Source: Melampsora larici-populina 98AG31
Taxonomy: Eukaryota > Basidiomycota > Pucciniomycetes > Pucciniales > Melampsoraceae
NCBI RefSeq assembly: GCF_000204055.1
Contig: NW_006768793.1
Location: 22,195-86,194 of the forward strand
Direction of reading: 5' to 3'
DNA length: 64,000 bases
The stretch's first letter is position 1. The number at the start of each line of letters is the position of its first letter. Below, piece by piece: positions 1 through 11,644 of the stretch. The notes under the pieces were generated by a model. That model was not told the DNA's origin and did no database searches. It saw only the letters and a list, made by a program, of their open reading frames with translations. The position numbers were made by a program, and so were the translations under genes.

Positions 1-77
1 AAAAATAGGCCACCAGGTTGTTTCACGACGGCAGCTCAGCTAGGGATCCGGTCAGGCGACGTCAAGCCGACATAAGA

Positions 78-127
78 AGCTGGGTCAACTGGATTTTCTT
101 GGACCTGGATCTACTTTGAGAGCCGCT
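78..127. repeat. MITE arm remnant (GGCTCTCAAACC family)
   Basis: A diverged copy of one arm of the MITE found intact at 3983-4151 and 45740-45899. It has the order 'ctgggtcaactgg', a T-rich stretch, a degenerate 'acctgg' and a terminal 'tttgagagcc'. The other arm is not visible, so the copy is truncated or lies partly outside the window. Confidence 0.55.
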
Positions 128-525
128 ATTCATTTACAACTTGAATCAACATGCTCATCAAGAGTCATCATCATCATCTCATTGAGTGATACATAAAAGT
201 GAGCAAGATTTCAAGAGTTCTCTAAAGAATGTTTACTGAAGGATTATTACAATTTGGGCCCCTTACGACACAATCTAGTTTTGTAACTGTTTTGATCTCT
301 TACAACTCCTTCAAATAAATTATAAAATGAATTCTATAATGCTGTATACTAAATTTTCAAATCGAAAAAATGATCAATTATTCCAATAAATCCTTGTCAG
401 CCCAATGATATGCATTCTGATATTCAAATTCCGAATTTGAACAATTAGAAAAAATCTCAATGAATTCGAGGGTTGAGATGCATTGATATGTGATTGGAAT
501 TTGAACAAGCCAAAAAAAAATGAAT

Positions 526-2859
526 TCATCTTGATGAGTTCCAACAGTATCTTTGAAAGCATTGACTGCAAAGACCTTCCCTTGGAATTTTCTGTCGTTC
601 TCGAGACCTATCAACCACAGCGCAGGCGAGACATGCGGACCAAAGTGGATCACGAAATACTCGGTTTTTGATATTGTCGGCGCTAGGGAATCCTCGATAA
701 GCGACTTCTGAAGCTGCACCAACAAAAGCTTCGACTTGTCTACGTGGATACTAAGAATGGAATTCTCTCAGATTTCAGATCTACTAGATTTTTATGAAAG
801 AGATTGGTTATCTTACCTGGATTTGATCTACTGATGTGTTTGTGATACCAGCTGATCCATCTAGAGGGGCTGAATTAGGTAGCCATACGATCAACGGGGC
901 GGCCGTCTCGTCACAACCGAAAAAAATCGGATGCGATCTTATCTTCTCGTACTCCACTTCCGAACTTGGTACGCGAGGAAAATTGTAGGCACCTGACATA
1001 AGCTGAGCTCTGGCGAATGTGGCTTGTAGCGAATTCCCGGTGGCATAATTTGATCCTGCTGCTGCATCCTATATGATATGCCAAAATACTTGCATTAGAA
1101 GCTGAACATGTAAGGGTAGATAGCAAGGCGTGGTAGTAAGTATTGAGGGGGTACTGACCTTAGTTAAGCTGATTGAGTCGATACCAATGATAATGTCTAC
1201 TTTTCGGGCTGGGATCAGCAGTGGGAGATAGGGTGTCACAGCTGTAAAGAGCATTTTATGTAAATCAGACTAGTGAGATGATCTGAGGGTAGGATATCAA
1301 TCTTACCACCATCGTAACCTCCGTCAAGGAGCCGAAGATCGGTGGATTCTCTGTCCAGATAAGTATTGGTCCCAACCTGATAGAAAGGATTGGGGACTGA
1401 GGCTGTGTCGAGAGATATACCAGGTTGAGAGCTTGCAAAAGTGTTGTTAATGGAGGTGATGATATTGTGTACTGAACTCTGGTTAAAGAAGTAAGCTGTA
1501 CTGATGTTGAGTTTTGGAAATATATTACTGGAGATAGCAGCAAGATAACTAGCTTGATCAAAACCTTGAGCGCACTTCTGAGATGTTAAATTTCCACTTT
1601 TTAAGCGAGTACCTAGATATTCTGTTGGTATAAAGCTAGCCAAGTTTGCATCCCAACTTCCTGACTCTATTGGTGTGAATTCGTATGCGGTGTTCGTCAA
1701 TGGGACGAAAGCCCCAGGTTGCAGTTTTTTGTCTTGGCCAGGTGAGATCGGGAGAGCCGTGATGATAGGGAAAGGTTGTTCAAAACGTTGAAAGCTGGAG
1801 CTGAGCGTAGAAAAGAAGGATATGCAAGTAAGCCACCATATCAAGATTCCGCTCTTCGTATTTGAGCAAAATTCCTTACACTTTTCTGATACTCGAGAAA
1901 GTGACATCTACACCGTGTGGTAGAGATTGATCAAAGAAGTTATGTTCCGTGGTTCCATTGATGATACGATAACGAAGCAGTAATGACCAAAAGTCTACCA
2001 TGGTGACATGAAATCCAGCCTTGGACTTTTGGGCCATTTTTGCCATGATATCGGCCAAATAATTTGCATTCTTCTCTGCAATTCCTTTTCCATCATCAAC
2101 TGTTTGATTATCGGCAGGCTGATAGAAAAAGTTGACATCAATTTTCGAACAAAGAACTCATGATCATCAAACTCAACTCACACTGAACAAATCATATTGA
2201 ACCAAAAAACTTCCAAAGTGGTTTTCTTTGTTTAGATTCTGTTTTGGATTCTTTGAAAGGGCTGTATCATATAATGATGGATAATTAGCCTGAGAGAGAG
2301 CAGTGACCACCCAAGCACCACCACTGAGACCGACTATATAATCGCTGGCTTGTAAAAGTCCACCCGTACCAACATCAGATGAAGTTTTGTTTCTTGCGTC
2401 GAATGCATTCAAAACACCGCTCGAATACAATGCCGCGCGGAATCCTCCACCAGAAGCTGCCAATGCAGTACGAGGTAGGATGTTGAGATTCTTTGATGTG
2501 AGTATAGTATCGAGATAGGCAGGTATTACATTATTACTGGATACAGTATGGTTCCAATCACCTAGTTTTCGGCGGGTATTCGCATCAACTGCCGGTGCAG
2601 CTTTCAAAGATTGTTTTACATTGCGCAGATAAGTCCTGTAAGCTGGACCCGCTACTTGTTGACGACGGCGCTGGAGGTAATCAACTTCAGATGGATTCAA
2701 TTTCTGAGAGCCTTTTGTACCGGCATTTCTAAGTGTGAAATTGCCTGGACATTGAATGTGAGCGATGGTGGCCGCATGGTTGGGAAAGGATAAAGTATAG
2801 ACAAAGAAGAATAAATAATTGAGGGCGAGAAAAGTTGAACAGTTGGAAGATTTAAACAT
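526..2859 (-). CDS. PLB: Secreted lysophospholipase / phospholipase B, six exons
   Basis: Fungal phospholipase B (PLA2c-type catalytic domain), which removes acyl chains from phospholipids and lysophospholipids at the cell surface or outside the cell. Exons read on the minus strand: 2859-2182, 2118-1880, 1800-1307, 1241-1159, 1068-817 and 750-526. Phases agree throughout, giving about 656 aa. The N-terminus has a hydrophobic signal peptide. Family motifs in order are SGGGFRA, the nucleophile motif GLSGGAW (GLSGGSW in most relatives), LLDGG with the catalytic Asp, RKVDIIIGID, and the Cys-rich C-terminus SACLACAVVDRSR followed by CSQCFQRYCW. Several NxS/T sites fit a glycoprotein. No frame lesion was seen. 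The start is the first Met before the signal peptide. The nearest repeat upstream is a MITE about 1.1 kb away. Function is by family; the exact substrate is not known. Confidence 0.92.
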
Positions 2860-3982
2860 TTTGACAGCCAGCTATGAGAAGAAAGAAAGAATGAGGAGAC
2901 CGGATGGTTGTAGGATAAGTGTCGTGGTGAGTAAATGCACAAGGAATCAAATCAGTTCATTTGAGTGAATAACATAACATCGTAAGAAAAAAATTGATGA
3001 GAGGAGAATTGAAGTTGAACTCTGTAAGAGATCAAACTTGGTGATAGAGTGAAGACCGAGAACTGCACGGAAGCCTGCTTCATTGAATGAATGCTCACTC
3101 ATTCAAATTCTTTCGATTTCGATATATTCCATCATCGATACTTCAAAAAGGGGGGTTCCAGGGCCTATACCCTAACTACATTCTTCACTTGAGCAAATCA
3201 AATCGTTTTTTACATTTAGGTTGATCATGACGATGTTGTGATGCATAAGTCACCAACCCCCCCTTCATTCAACGAGCCAGGCTGATTGAAGATTTTTGCA
3301 AAGTATGAGCAGGTACGACTGACCCACCTCGGGCGTCAGGAAAGTACACTTGGACAATGTGGCACGTGATCGTCCCACGGGATTCGTGTATTTTCATGCT
3401 GATCGTCTTATTACACATGAATCTGATTCCGCATCTTCAGGCCATACCCACCAGTTCTTTTGGAAGTGTACGTCGACCACGACGTCCCTTCCAAGATTTA
3501 ATGACTGCCAGTGGTAGCTCTGTGGTCATATGTTTTCCGCCAGAATCGAGTGAAATTCCAAAACTAGGATCAATCTGCACTTAACCAAGGCCCCTTCATC
3601 GAGCGAGCAATCCTCACCCCAGGAGAGGGTCCCACGGCGCGCGTGGTGGGGCTTGTGTTAATCTAGGGATCAATCCGGGTGTGAGAAAAAAAAACCTTGC
3701 TCAAGTTTTCTACCTTGTGGGTCAACCCAAGGTGTACGAGGAGGTCTCACCAGATGAAGATGACATCGCGCTCTCATGCAAGACCTTAACTTAACTGGAT
3801 CCCACAGTCAGACATATGTTCTTGCAAAATCAGGGTTCGTGGTGTACTGTTGGTGACGGTGAGCAGTGAGACATTGTGCTGGATGGCCCGCTTTATCAAT
3901 GTCTCACTTGAAGGTTCACATCAATTGTATCACTGACTGTAATGCAACCAGGCGTCATCCAGGGTGGCAATGTGGAACAATA
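2860..3982. other. Intergenic spacer upstream of PLB
   Basis: I see no supported gene. Short ORFs here lack recognisable domains. The part next to 2859 should hold the PLB promoter, but I cannot name individual sites. Confidence 0.5.
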
Positions 3983-4151
3983 GGGGCTCTCAAACCTGAC
4001 CTGGTTTTCAAAAACCCAGTTGACCCAGTTGACCCAGTTGACTTTTTGGCAGTAACTTTGTATATAAATTTGAAATTTATTGACAGCTCCCAGCCAAAAA
4101 GTCAACTGGGTCAACTGGGTTTTTTGAAACCGGGTCAGGTTTGAGAGCCCC
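3983..4151. mobile_element. MITE, 169 bp, TA target duplication
   Basis: A near-perfect palindrome with arms ggggctctcaaacc / ggtttgagagcccc, flanked on both sides by TA. The inner arm repeats 'gttgacccag' three times on the left and twice on the right in inverse orientation. There is no coding capacity. TA duplication suggests mobilisation by a Tc1/mariner-type transposase. Confidence 0.85.
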
Positions 4152-5048
4152 TAATATTGTGCTATTTTGAATGTGAAGTCAATATCAAACCTCTCTGTGC
4201 GTAACCAAACAGGTCTTTATTTCATATATCTTCAGTCCAACCTCATATTGTGAAGTTAATAGTTATCATATTCTCATAATTAACTGGTTCTATCCCTAAA
4301 TAAGTCATCAGGATAGTATCAAGTATATATAACATTTCAAGAGCCACAAGCAAAATAGTAGATGTATTATTAACTTGTGGAAGCAACACAAGGCATCAAT
4401 AGAATATTTGTTCTATATTGTCATTAACTTGTGCAAGCAAATCTACACATCAGTATATCAATGTTAATATATTCTCAATAAGTCCTCAGGATAGTATAAA
4501 GTTATATAAGATTTCAAGGGCCATTATCCTTCAACTTATGCATGATTGTAAACAGCAAAGAACAATCCACTTGTACAAGCAAAACATGTCATCCGTCTGA
4601 TGTGTAATATATATTCTCCTTACATCAACTTGTGTGTGCAAGCCAAATAAGTCATCAGTATAGTATATATATGATATCAACAGAAAGAGTTATCAATGAT
4701 TAACTTATGCAATTGATCAAAGGGAAACAATCAAATATGGCAAGCAAGAAAGTTAACTGCAAGAACCATAAGAAGAAACATATTTACCAAAGTAAACAGT
4801 TGTTCATTTGAATCAAACAATACAAAAGTATCCTATATAGTAAGCATAAAACCATGTTGGCAATGATATAATAATATATAATTGCCAACAGCACTCATAT
4901 AGATATTTATAGATTCTTGACTAAATCTATACTTGGTCATTCAATACAACATCAGTTTACTTTATTCATGACTGGATTGTAAACATTAGCCCAATAATCT
5001 TTACTGAGGTATACATCTGTCTCTAGTGTATGTATCCTCAATTTGGTA
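4152..5048. other. AT-rich spacer with no recognised gene
   Basis: AT-rich DNA with loosely repeated phrases such as 'aagtcatcagtatagtatatat' variants and 'cttgtgcaagcaa'. These look like decayed repeats. No ORF or RNA is supported. Confidence 0.4.
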
Positions 5049-5230
5049 CAGTCAAACCTGTGCAATTGCATAATTTGGGTGGAAGACTTTTCCTATGCAT
5101 TTTGACGGGTTATGCAATTCCATTGTCTAATTTGGCGGTAAAAAGTATCAAGATCTAGGAATTTTTCTATGCATTGTCACAGGTTATGCTGCTGCATCTG
5201 CGCAGGTATGCATTTGCACAGGTTTGACTG
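5049..5230. mobile_element. MITE, 182 bp, cagtcaaacc termini, TA duplication
   Basis: The inverted termini read cagtcaaacctgtgcaa and its complement, with TA on both sides. The interior is a long imperfect palindrome with 'tatgcattt' and 'ggttatgc' phrases. It is the same family as 43308-43725. The termini and TA duplication point to the Tc1/mariner superfamily. Confidence 0.82.
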
Positions 5231-6696
5231 TATGTATATTTTCATTTTGTTAACGCGCGCAAGCAAAACAAGTCATCAGTATAGTATATATATGATATAA
5301 TAAGCCACAGTGATCAGTAAATGAACACTTTGTTTCCTTTGATTACCCATTACAACAGTGGACTGACAATCTTTAATGGTAATGACAAGTGATTGATTGT
5401 CTGAATTGAAATGGCTTGTCATATAACTTACGCACACATGAGTGTAAAAAGATGGTGTACCATAAGATATCAAAAGCAACAGTTATCATATAATCAACTT
5501 ATGCATGTTTGTAAACAGCAAAGAAGTATCATCTAGCATCATCTAGCATCCAAAATTCTGAGTCGATGAGGTATTTAAATCCATTAATAAACATAGCTAC
5601 ACTTTACACTCATAGATTGCCGAGAATAAATATATCTTGTATGGACTTGCGTCTGGAAAGGAAAGATGCAAAGGTATTTCTAACATTTGTCTCTATAAAA
5701 TTTTATTAGTGATTCAAATACTAATGTCTTTAATAATTCACATACTAATGTTTTTATTATAGGATGTACATAAGAGCACCTTTCCTACAACACTTACAGG
5801 ATGATCAATGTTATTTATCAACCAGTACCACAAACAAAGTATGTCAACCTTTTTTTCTATGTAACTATCAACTCCAAGATAATGTAAAGGCCAGTTTGAA
5901 TGAATCTCACCAAATTTATGACCAAAACTACAGATTGTAGAACATGAGCATCAAGATGTTGTGTTATTTGGATTTTGGATTGGTTCATTATCACAGTTGG
6001 TAAAGAGATCAGTGTAAGACATTGTTTGGGACCCAAGTCTTAGTCTTATATTTTTTGATAGAAGGCTGGTCATATCACATATGAAAATCACTATTGAGAC
6101 ACACATGAAACCATAATCAAAATGAGAAACGGAAAACACAAAAACACCACAGATAAACTGAATAATTGTATACAATAAATTAGGAACAGTCTACACTTGT
6201 TCTTCCCTGGGCTTCTTTTGCCAAGACCGCTCCTGTGCAGAAGTGTGTGGCATGTCTTGATAGAAAAATTGGAGGGCGGAAACAGAAGCCAAAGCAAAGA
6301 ATCACTAAACTCTGCCTTACTAATACCTCTGCAAGCCGCATGCAAGCCGCAGAAACTCTGGCTGGCCCAGAATAGGTGTCAGCATGAGCATACAGCGCAA
6401 GTGATATGCACAGAGGCGGAGATTGGAGATTGGGCCAGGACCCCGGCTAACTCCTATGACCCCTAGGGACGAAAAAGGAATGAATCGGGCCCTCTGATTT
6501 TTGCTAGGTTAGGGATGAAAAAGGAATGATCCGCCCCGGCCCCGGCCCTATGTTAGGGACCTCAAGGAATGAATGTGATTCGGGCCAATTTCTGTTTTTT
6601 AAATGTTACCGATGTACCAGGAATGAACTGCTTGGTAGCTGAGTGAAAAAATCCTTAAGCATCAAAGCAAAAAAACATTAACACTTCATAATCGAC
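5231..6696. other. Spacer with no recognised gene
   Basis: Mostly AT-rich sequence. From about 6430 to 6560 it becomes C/G-rich, with 'gggaYgaaaaaggaatgaYc' repeated. This may be upstream sequence of the gene at 6697 or an old repeat. Short ORFs in both strands show no domain. Confidence 0.4.
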
Positions 6697-9600
6697 ATGC
6701 GTTCATACAAAGAAATAAAGAAGGAGATCATACATCTATCACAGAACTGCGAGTTTATCCGTGCAGCTACCACAAATGATCTCATCTATACCAGCTTCAA
6801 ATCACCACCTCAACTCGCTGAATCAGAACAAGACGTAGGCATCTTTTGGTCAGTGAACACCAAAATGAACAAAATATGTGGTGTCAACAACATTCAAAAT
6901 GAACTATTCACGGGTCTTCATGGCGTGGAGAACCTCATGGGCTGGCTTGACAAAGCACGAGAACATCCCACCTGGGATCGAAATTCTGAAAAACTCTTGT
7001 TGACAACACTGGAAGTCATACACAAGCATCTGATTGGTGAGTTACAGCTTCTCATTCAAGGCTGTCCCTCATGTCCACCCCACTAACATGTCATCTCATC
7101 AAATTTCCACTTTAGATCACGGAGCTGTGCTTCCTGAACCACTTCTGTGTACTTCAAAGGAGAAATCCAATGCCACTTCAACCTCTGTTACCAAAAATCC
7201 CACCAGCTCTACCTCGAGTGTTACAAAAGGTGTCAAAGGTCTACCTTCAAGATGCCCAAACGCCACACCAGGTGCTCCTTGTACTATGTGTCGCGTGGAT
7301 CAGACTACCAATAAGAAGCTCTTCCGCTGTCACTGCGGTGAATCCATCACAACACCCGGTGGTCGCACACAGAATGTGCTAGTCCATTGGTCATCTGGCA
7401 AGTGGATTTTTCACAAAAATTACAGTTAAAGTGAAGTCTGACTTCTTTTTCACTATTAACTTCAACAATTTTTCTTTGTATTAGGATCTTGTAAAAAAAA
7501 GGTTGATGCCATGCGTCAACAGCCTTCGATTGGTGCTTTCTTGGGAACAAAGCGACCTGCCCCAGAAATCAACGATATCAGCCCCAAAGAGCATGAAGCC
7601 AAACGTCGAGCATGGCAGACACCATGTTGTGGATTGAACGATGAGACTTGGTCGCGTCCAAAGGCTAAGTACCCAATAATAGATTGCATAATTGGATCAA
7701 CTACCATATTCCACGGGGCTCCCCGGCGCGATCTACTCGCTATTTCAATCTTCAAGGTCCCTGAAAGCGAATTAACTGCTGAACAGAAAGCCAAGTTGAC
7801 TCAAGAACGACATGCTCGAGCTACCTGGCGAATCGATCGACACGCCGAAGTCAAGTCGATTTTCTCAACCAAATGTCTTGGGGTGATCCTCAAGCAAGCC
7901 GGGGTAGACTCGCCGGTCTGTACTGAATGTCTTGCAATTCGAAACGATGGAAGTCTTAAACACGCTCTGAACAAACCCTGTGCAACCCCTGAATGCCGGA
8001 AATTCATTAGGGATGACTACACTGCTGAAGATGTGTATCATGCTGCTCGACAGGATTGTCCAGACTTTGATCTTGCTGCTACTAGTCTAGAGAAAGCGAC
8101 GAAATTGGGAGACAAAGAATTCTTCCAAGTCTTTGCCCATCGAGGAGCAATTGGAGCATTTGATCATCTCGACATTTTCAAAGGACTTCTTAAAGCAGTT
8201 GCTGTACGAACCGAGCGAACTTCAGCTGGGAAGGGGACAACTGGGATGCAATTTCAATCCTACTTCGATGATTTTGTGATGACACTTGCTGCCATGAGCC
8301 CCAAGGCTGCTCAATTTTTTACCGAGAACTTTGCTGGTCGTGGGTTACGCAGTCAGCGTCATTTGAGAGCCGCTACCGGAATGCAGCTTGCACATGGTCT
8401 TTGTCAACAAAACTTTACTCGACTGGTGGATGCTCTCAACGCAATCGGTTACAAAGGTCCTCTTGCCGCTGGATCAGATGAAACAAAGTGTGAACAGACC
8501 TTACGTGTCCACAACGACTATGTGGTGGGTGCTCATGGTGGACCGATCAAGATTACATCAACTGAACAATTGACAAAGACATGCAAAGAGCTTCTGGAAA
8601 AAAACGAGCTATCTTCCAAGGTATCTAGGTACTATACACACCCTTGTCTATTACAATCAAAGCTAACTATTGCCTTCTGTAGTTACGATCATATGTTGTT
8701 CAGGTACCTCTGCCCAACATGCCAAGCTATGTTGTTGCCTTACTCCCTAGCCGAGGAAATGAAAATGCAAATGATGTCGCACAACTGCATGATACCTTCC
8801 TAGCTCTAGCCAAGGATTGTGGCTTATCAATCTTGTCAATTGGAGCCGATGGTGCTGCCACCGAAGTCTCAGCACAGGCCAAACTAATCGAAAAAGCCGC
8901 AGGTCATTTGGAATTCAATTTTAAAGATGTTGACCTTCACATCAAAATTCCTCTCTTTGGTCGGCAACGCAAACCCCTAATCGCAGTTCAGGATCCTAAA
9001 CACGCTCAAAAAACCGGTGCAAATCAAATCCTTTCGGGTGCTCGACTCATCTCATTTGGCTGTTACTACATCAGCATTGGTCAGCTTGCCCTAGTCATTG
9101 AAAATGCAAACTCTTCGCTTTACCAGAAAGATGTTTTCAATGTTGATCGGCAAGACGACGGCCGAGCATATCGAACCTTCAACGATGAAACATTCAAACT
9201 TGCAATTTCACTAGATGACTGTATCGGCCTTGCCGTGTATCTCTATATCATCGGTGAAGCTTGTGATGCTTGGCTGAATCAAACTATGAGCCATGAAGAT
9301 CGACTCTTATCAATCTTTACATCTTATTATTTCATAGAAAGATGGGAAGTATACCTTCAGGAACGGCAGAAGGATTCACCGGGCCTCATGTCTGTCGATC
9401 GTAACGGAATCTCACACGAGTCTTTCAAGACTTTCAAGCATCTTGCGATATCTTTACTCATGTTAATTCTAGCTCATCGCGAATTCTACCCAGATCATCC
9501 ACTCATGCCTTGGAAGCACGGAACCGAAGCGTGTGAGCATATATTTGGATGGATGCGTGTCATCTTGCCCAACTTCACATTTCTGGATGCAATGCAGATG

Positions 9601-10784
9601 ATGCCTAAAATCTTTACCATCATCAAAAACATCATGATGAAGAGGGTAAAAATGCCCACTGGTGAACACATCCACTCAGGTCAGTTTTTTTACTCATTTA
9701 TGTTTAAACTACTCTGACATGATTCCTTTTACATCGATCTAGGGTCTCAATACTCCTGGAATCAAGCAAGCACTGATAGTACATCTTCATCTCATCTTGC
9801 TACCTTTCCAAGTGACGAAAGGATCAATCGTATACTATCACTAGCAAAGAATCGTTCCAAATCGCTACTTGAGTTCACCGGCATGCAAGAAAATCATGAT
9901 GGTCCGCCGGTGCCTCCGAGTTCTACCCAGGACGATCCCGATGAAGTCGATCCTTTGGAATTGTTTCAAGTAGCACCACCTGAAACAAATATTCTAACAC
10001 CCCATATAGTGATTGATGCGGAAACCGATGACGCGGTTAAGGAGTCGGCTGCTATGATTGGACGACGTCATGACCTGGACAGTCAATTAGAAGATCTAGG
10101 CCTGAATGACGATACAATCGAGTCAGACTATATAGATGCTGGTAAAAGATCTTTGCAAGAGATCAAAGCGTCAGATTCTACTGTTCAACTAGCTTTGAAT
10201 CAAGTCAACCTTACATACGAAGCTTCTCAATATTTTGTTGATTTGGATGGAATGCTCAATCAGGAGCTTCTGTTGAATCTTCGAGTGAAGCATGACTCAC
10301 AAGTTGGTAGGAAGAAGGGAAACGAACGCAGGAAAAAGCAGCCTCCAGAGAACAACTCCTCAGCTCCTGATGTTAATGAAGTACCGGGTAAAATTGATCC
10401 AAGGACCTGTAGCAAGATTGTTGCATCAATTGTCAAAAACGCCAAAGGCCTTGAGAAAGTTGTAGCTAGGATTCACCGGTGGAACATACATGTACCATTA
10501 TCCATGCATCGCCTTAAGATCAATGCACCTTCAAATATTACTATCCCAACGCAAACACTTTTCAATGAAGGTTCAGTTTCACAAACCAATCCACTTGAAC
10601 CTGGTAAATTCGTGGTAGTCATCAAGAAAAAACTATGTCTTTACTCACTTTTTTGTGATTAACTGCTCTACTAATGACTGTTTCTTTTTGTTAGAAAATA
10701 TACATCGGAAAGATCCTAGAGATTTATGCGTACAAGAATGGACATCATGAGTGGCAAACAACTGCCAGCTCTCGTGACAAGTGA
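6697..10784 (+). CDS. Multi-exon transposase-like protein, C-terminus cut by copia LTR
   Basis: I do not recognise this protein with certainty. Exons 6697-7036, 7116-7397, 7485-8620, 8683-9679, 9743 to about 10613 and 10695-10784 join in phase; the second intron appears to use a GC-AG donor, and the donor of the last intron is not settled. Exon 2 has a Cys-rich cluster (CPNATPGAPCTMC, then CHC and a downstream H/C) like a zinc-binding module. The centre has acidic motifs SIGADGAATEV, VQDPKHAQKTG and ACEHIFGWMR. Their D...D...E order resembles an RNase H-fold (P element/THAP9-like) transposase or a domesticated copy. The C-terminal third is acidic, then basic (KKGNERRKKQ). The last exon reads KIYIGKILEIYAYKNG up to DK and then TGA, which is the first three bases of the LTR. 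The native C-terminus is therefore probably lost. No terminal repeats of its own were found. Confidence 0.6.
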
Positions 10785-11644
10785 AAAGCGACAAATCTCC
10801 TTTGTCGAGATACCTGAATTCCCGTGACAGTTTCTAGAAGTGAGTCTCAATCACTTCTCGTCACAATACCTGAAACACTAACCTGAATTCCCGTGACAGT
10901 TTCTAGAAGTGAGTCTCAATCACTTCTCGTCACAATACCTGAAACACTAACCTATAAGGTTTGTTCAGGTCACAATATAAAATAAGGAAAAGGGTCGACG
11001 CGATGAGTTCAGTAAGATTCTTTTCCTTTCCGTAAGAAGACGGATCAATTTCACCTGAATTCCCGTGACAGTTTCTAGAAGTGAGTCTCAATCACTTCTC
11101 GTCACAATACCTGAAACACTAACCTATATAGAACAAAAGATAGAAATAGACAAGTACAAAAAGGACACTACTTGTTAGATGAAGAGAATAGAAAGAATAG
11201 ACCAGTTGACTATGTATCTGACCTATAAGGTTTGTTCAGGTCACAATATAAAATAAGGAAAAGGGTCGACGCGATGAGTTCAGTAAGATCTAGCGTTGAC
11301 AATGATTCAGATGAAAAAGAAAAAGATAACATCACAGTATGATAATTAGTAACAGTCATATTGAAGATCAAACTAATGGAGAGTAGAGACTATTGATGAT
11401 AATGTAGTGAAGGGGTTGAACTTACTCTTTTCCTTTCCGTAAGAAGACGGATAAAGGAAAAGAGTATTAGCGCGAAAAGGGGGAGGCGCAATTTAAATAG
11501 GGATCATTTAAGTTTGAGTCTGACATCTTAAGTTTGAATAAAACTACTGTATTTTAGTATGTAAAGTGATTTGATACTTAGAGTCTTATTCACCTTTCAC
11601 CACGGCTGAAACCTAGGTACGAGAGACTGAGGTGTCTCTCAACA
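10782..11644 (-). repeat. 3' LTR of copia element (863 bp)
   Basis: On the plus strand it starts TGAAAAGCGAC and ends CTCTCAACA; in element orientation it runs TGTTGAG...CTTTTCA, a normal TG...CA LTR. It is almost identical to 16381-17243. In element orientation this is the downstream LTR, and it contains the polyprotein stop codon. Confidence 0.93.
10812..11121. repeat. Internal repeats inside the LTR
   Basis: A 69-bp unit beginning 'acctgaattcccgtgacag' occurs at about 10812, 10881 and 11053, and again at matching places in the other LTR. Each copy carries a short hairpin (agaagtgagt / cacttct). A second unit beginning 'ctataaggtttgttcagg' occurs at about 10950 and 11222. The repeats may be U3 regulatory elements. 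Confidence 0.8.

Noticed and set aside
378..725. 115-codon minus-strand ORF in the PLB 3' region
   Set aside because: It is an off-frame reading of the last PLB exon; the true frame has the conserved CxxCFxxYCW end.
3866..4144. ORFs of 92 and 72 codons on opposite strands
   Set aside because: They read through the MITE at 3983-4151; the VDPVDPVD repeat is the MITE ladder.
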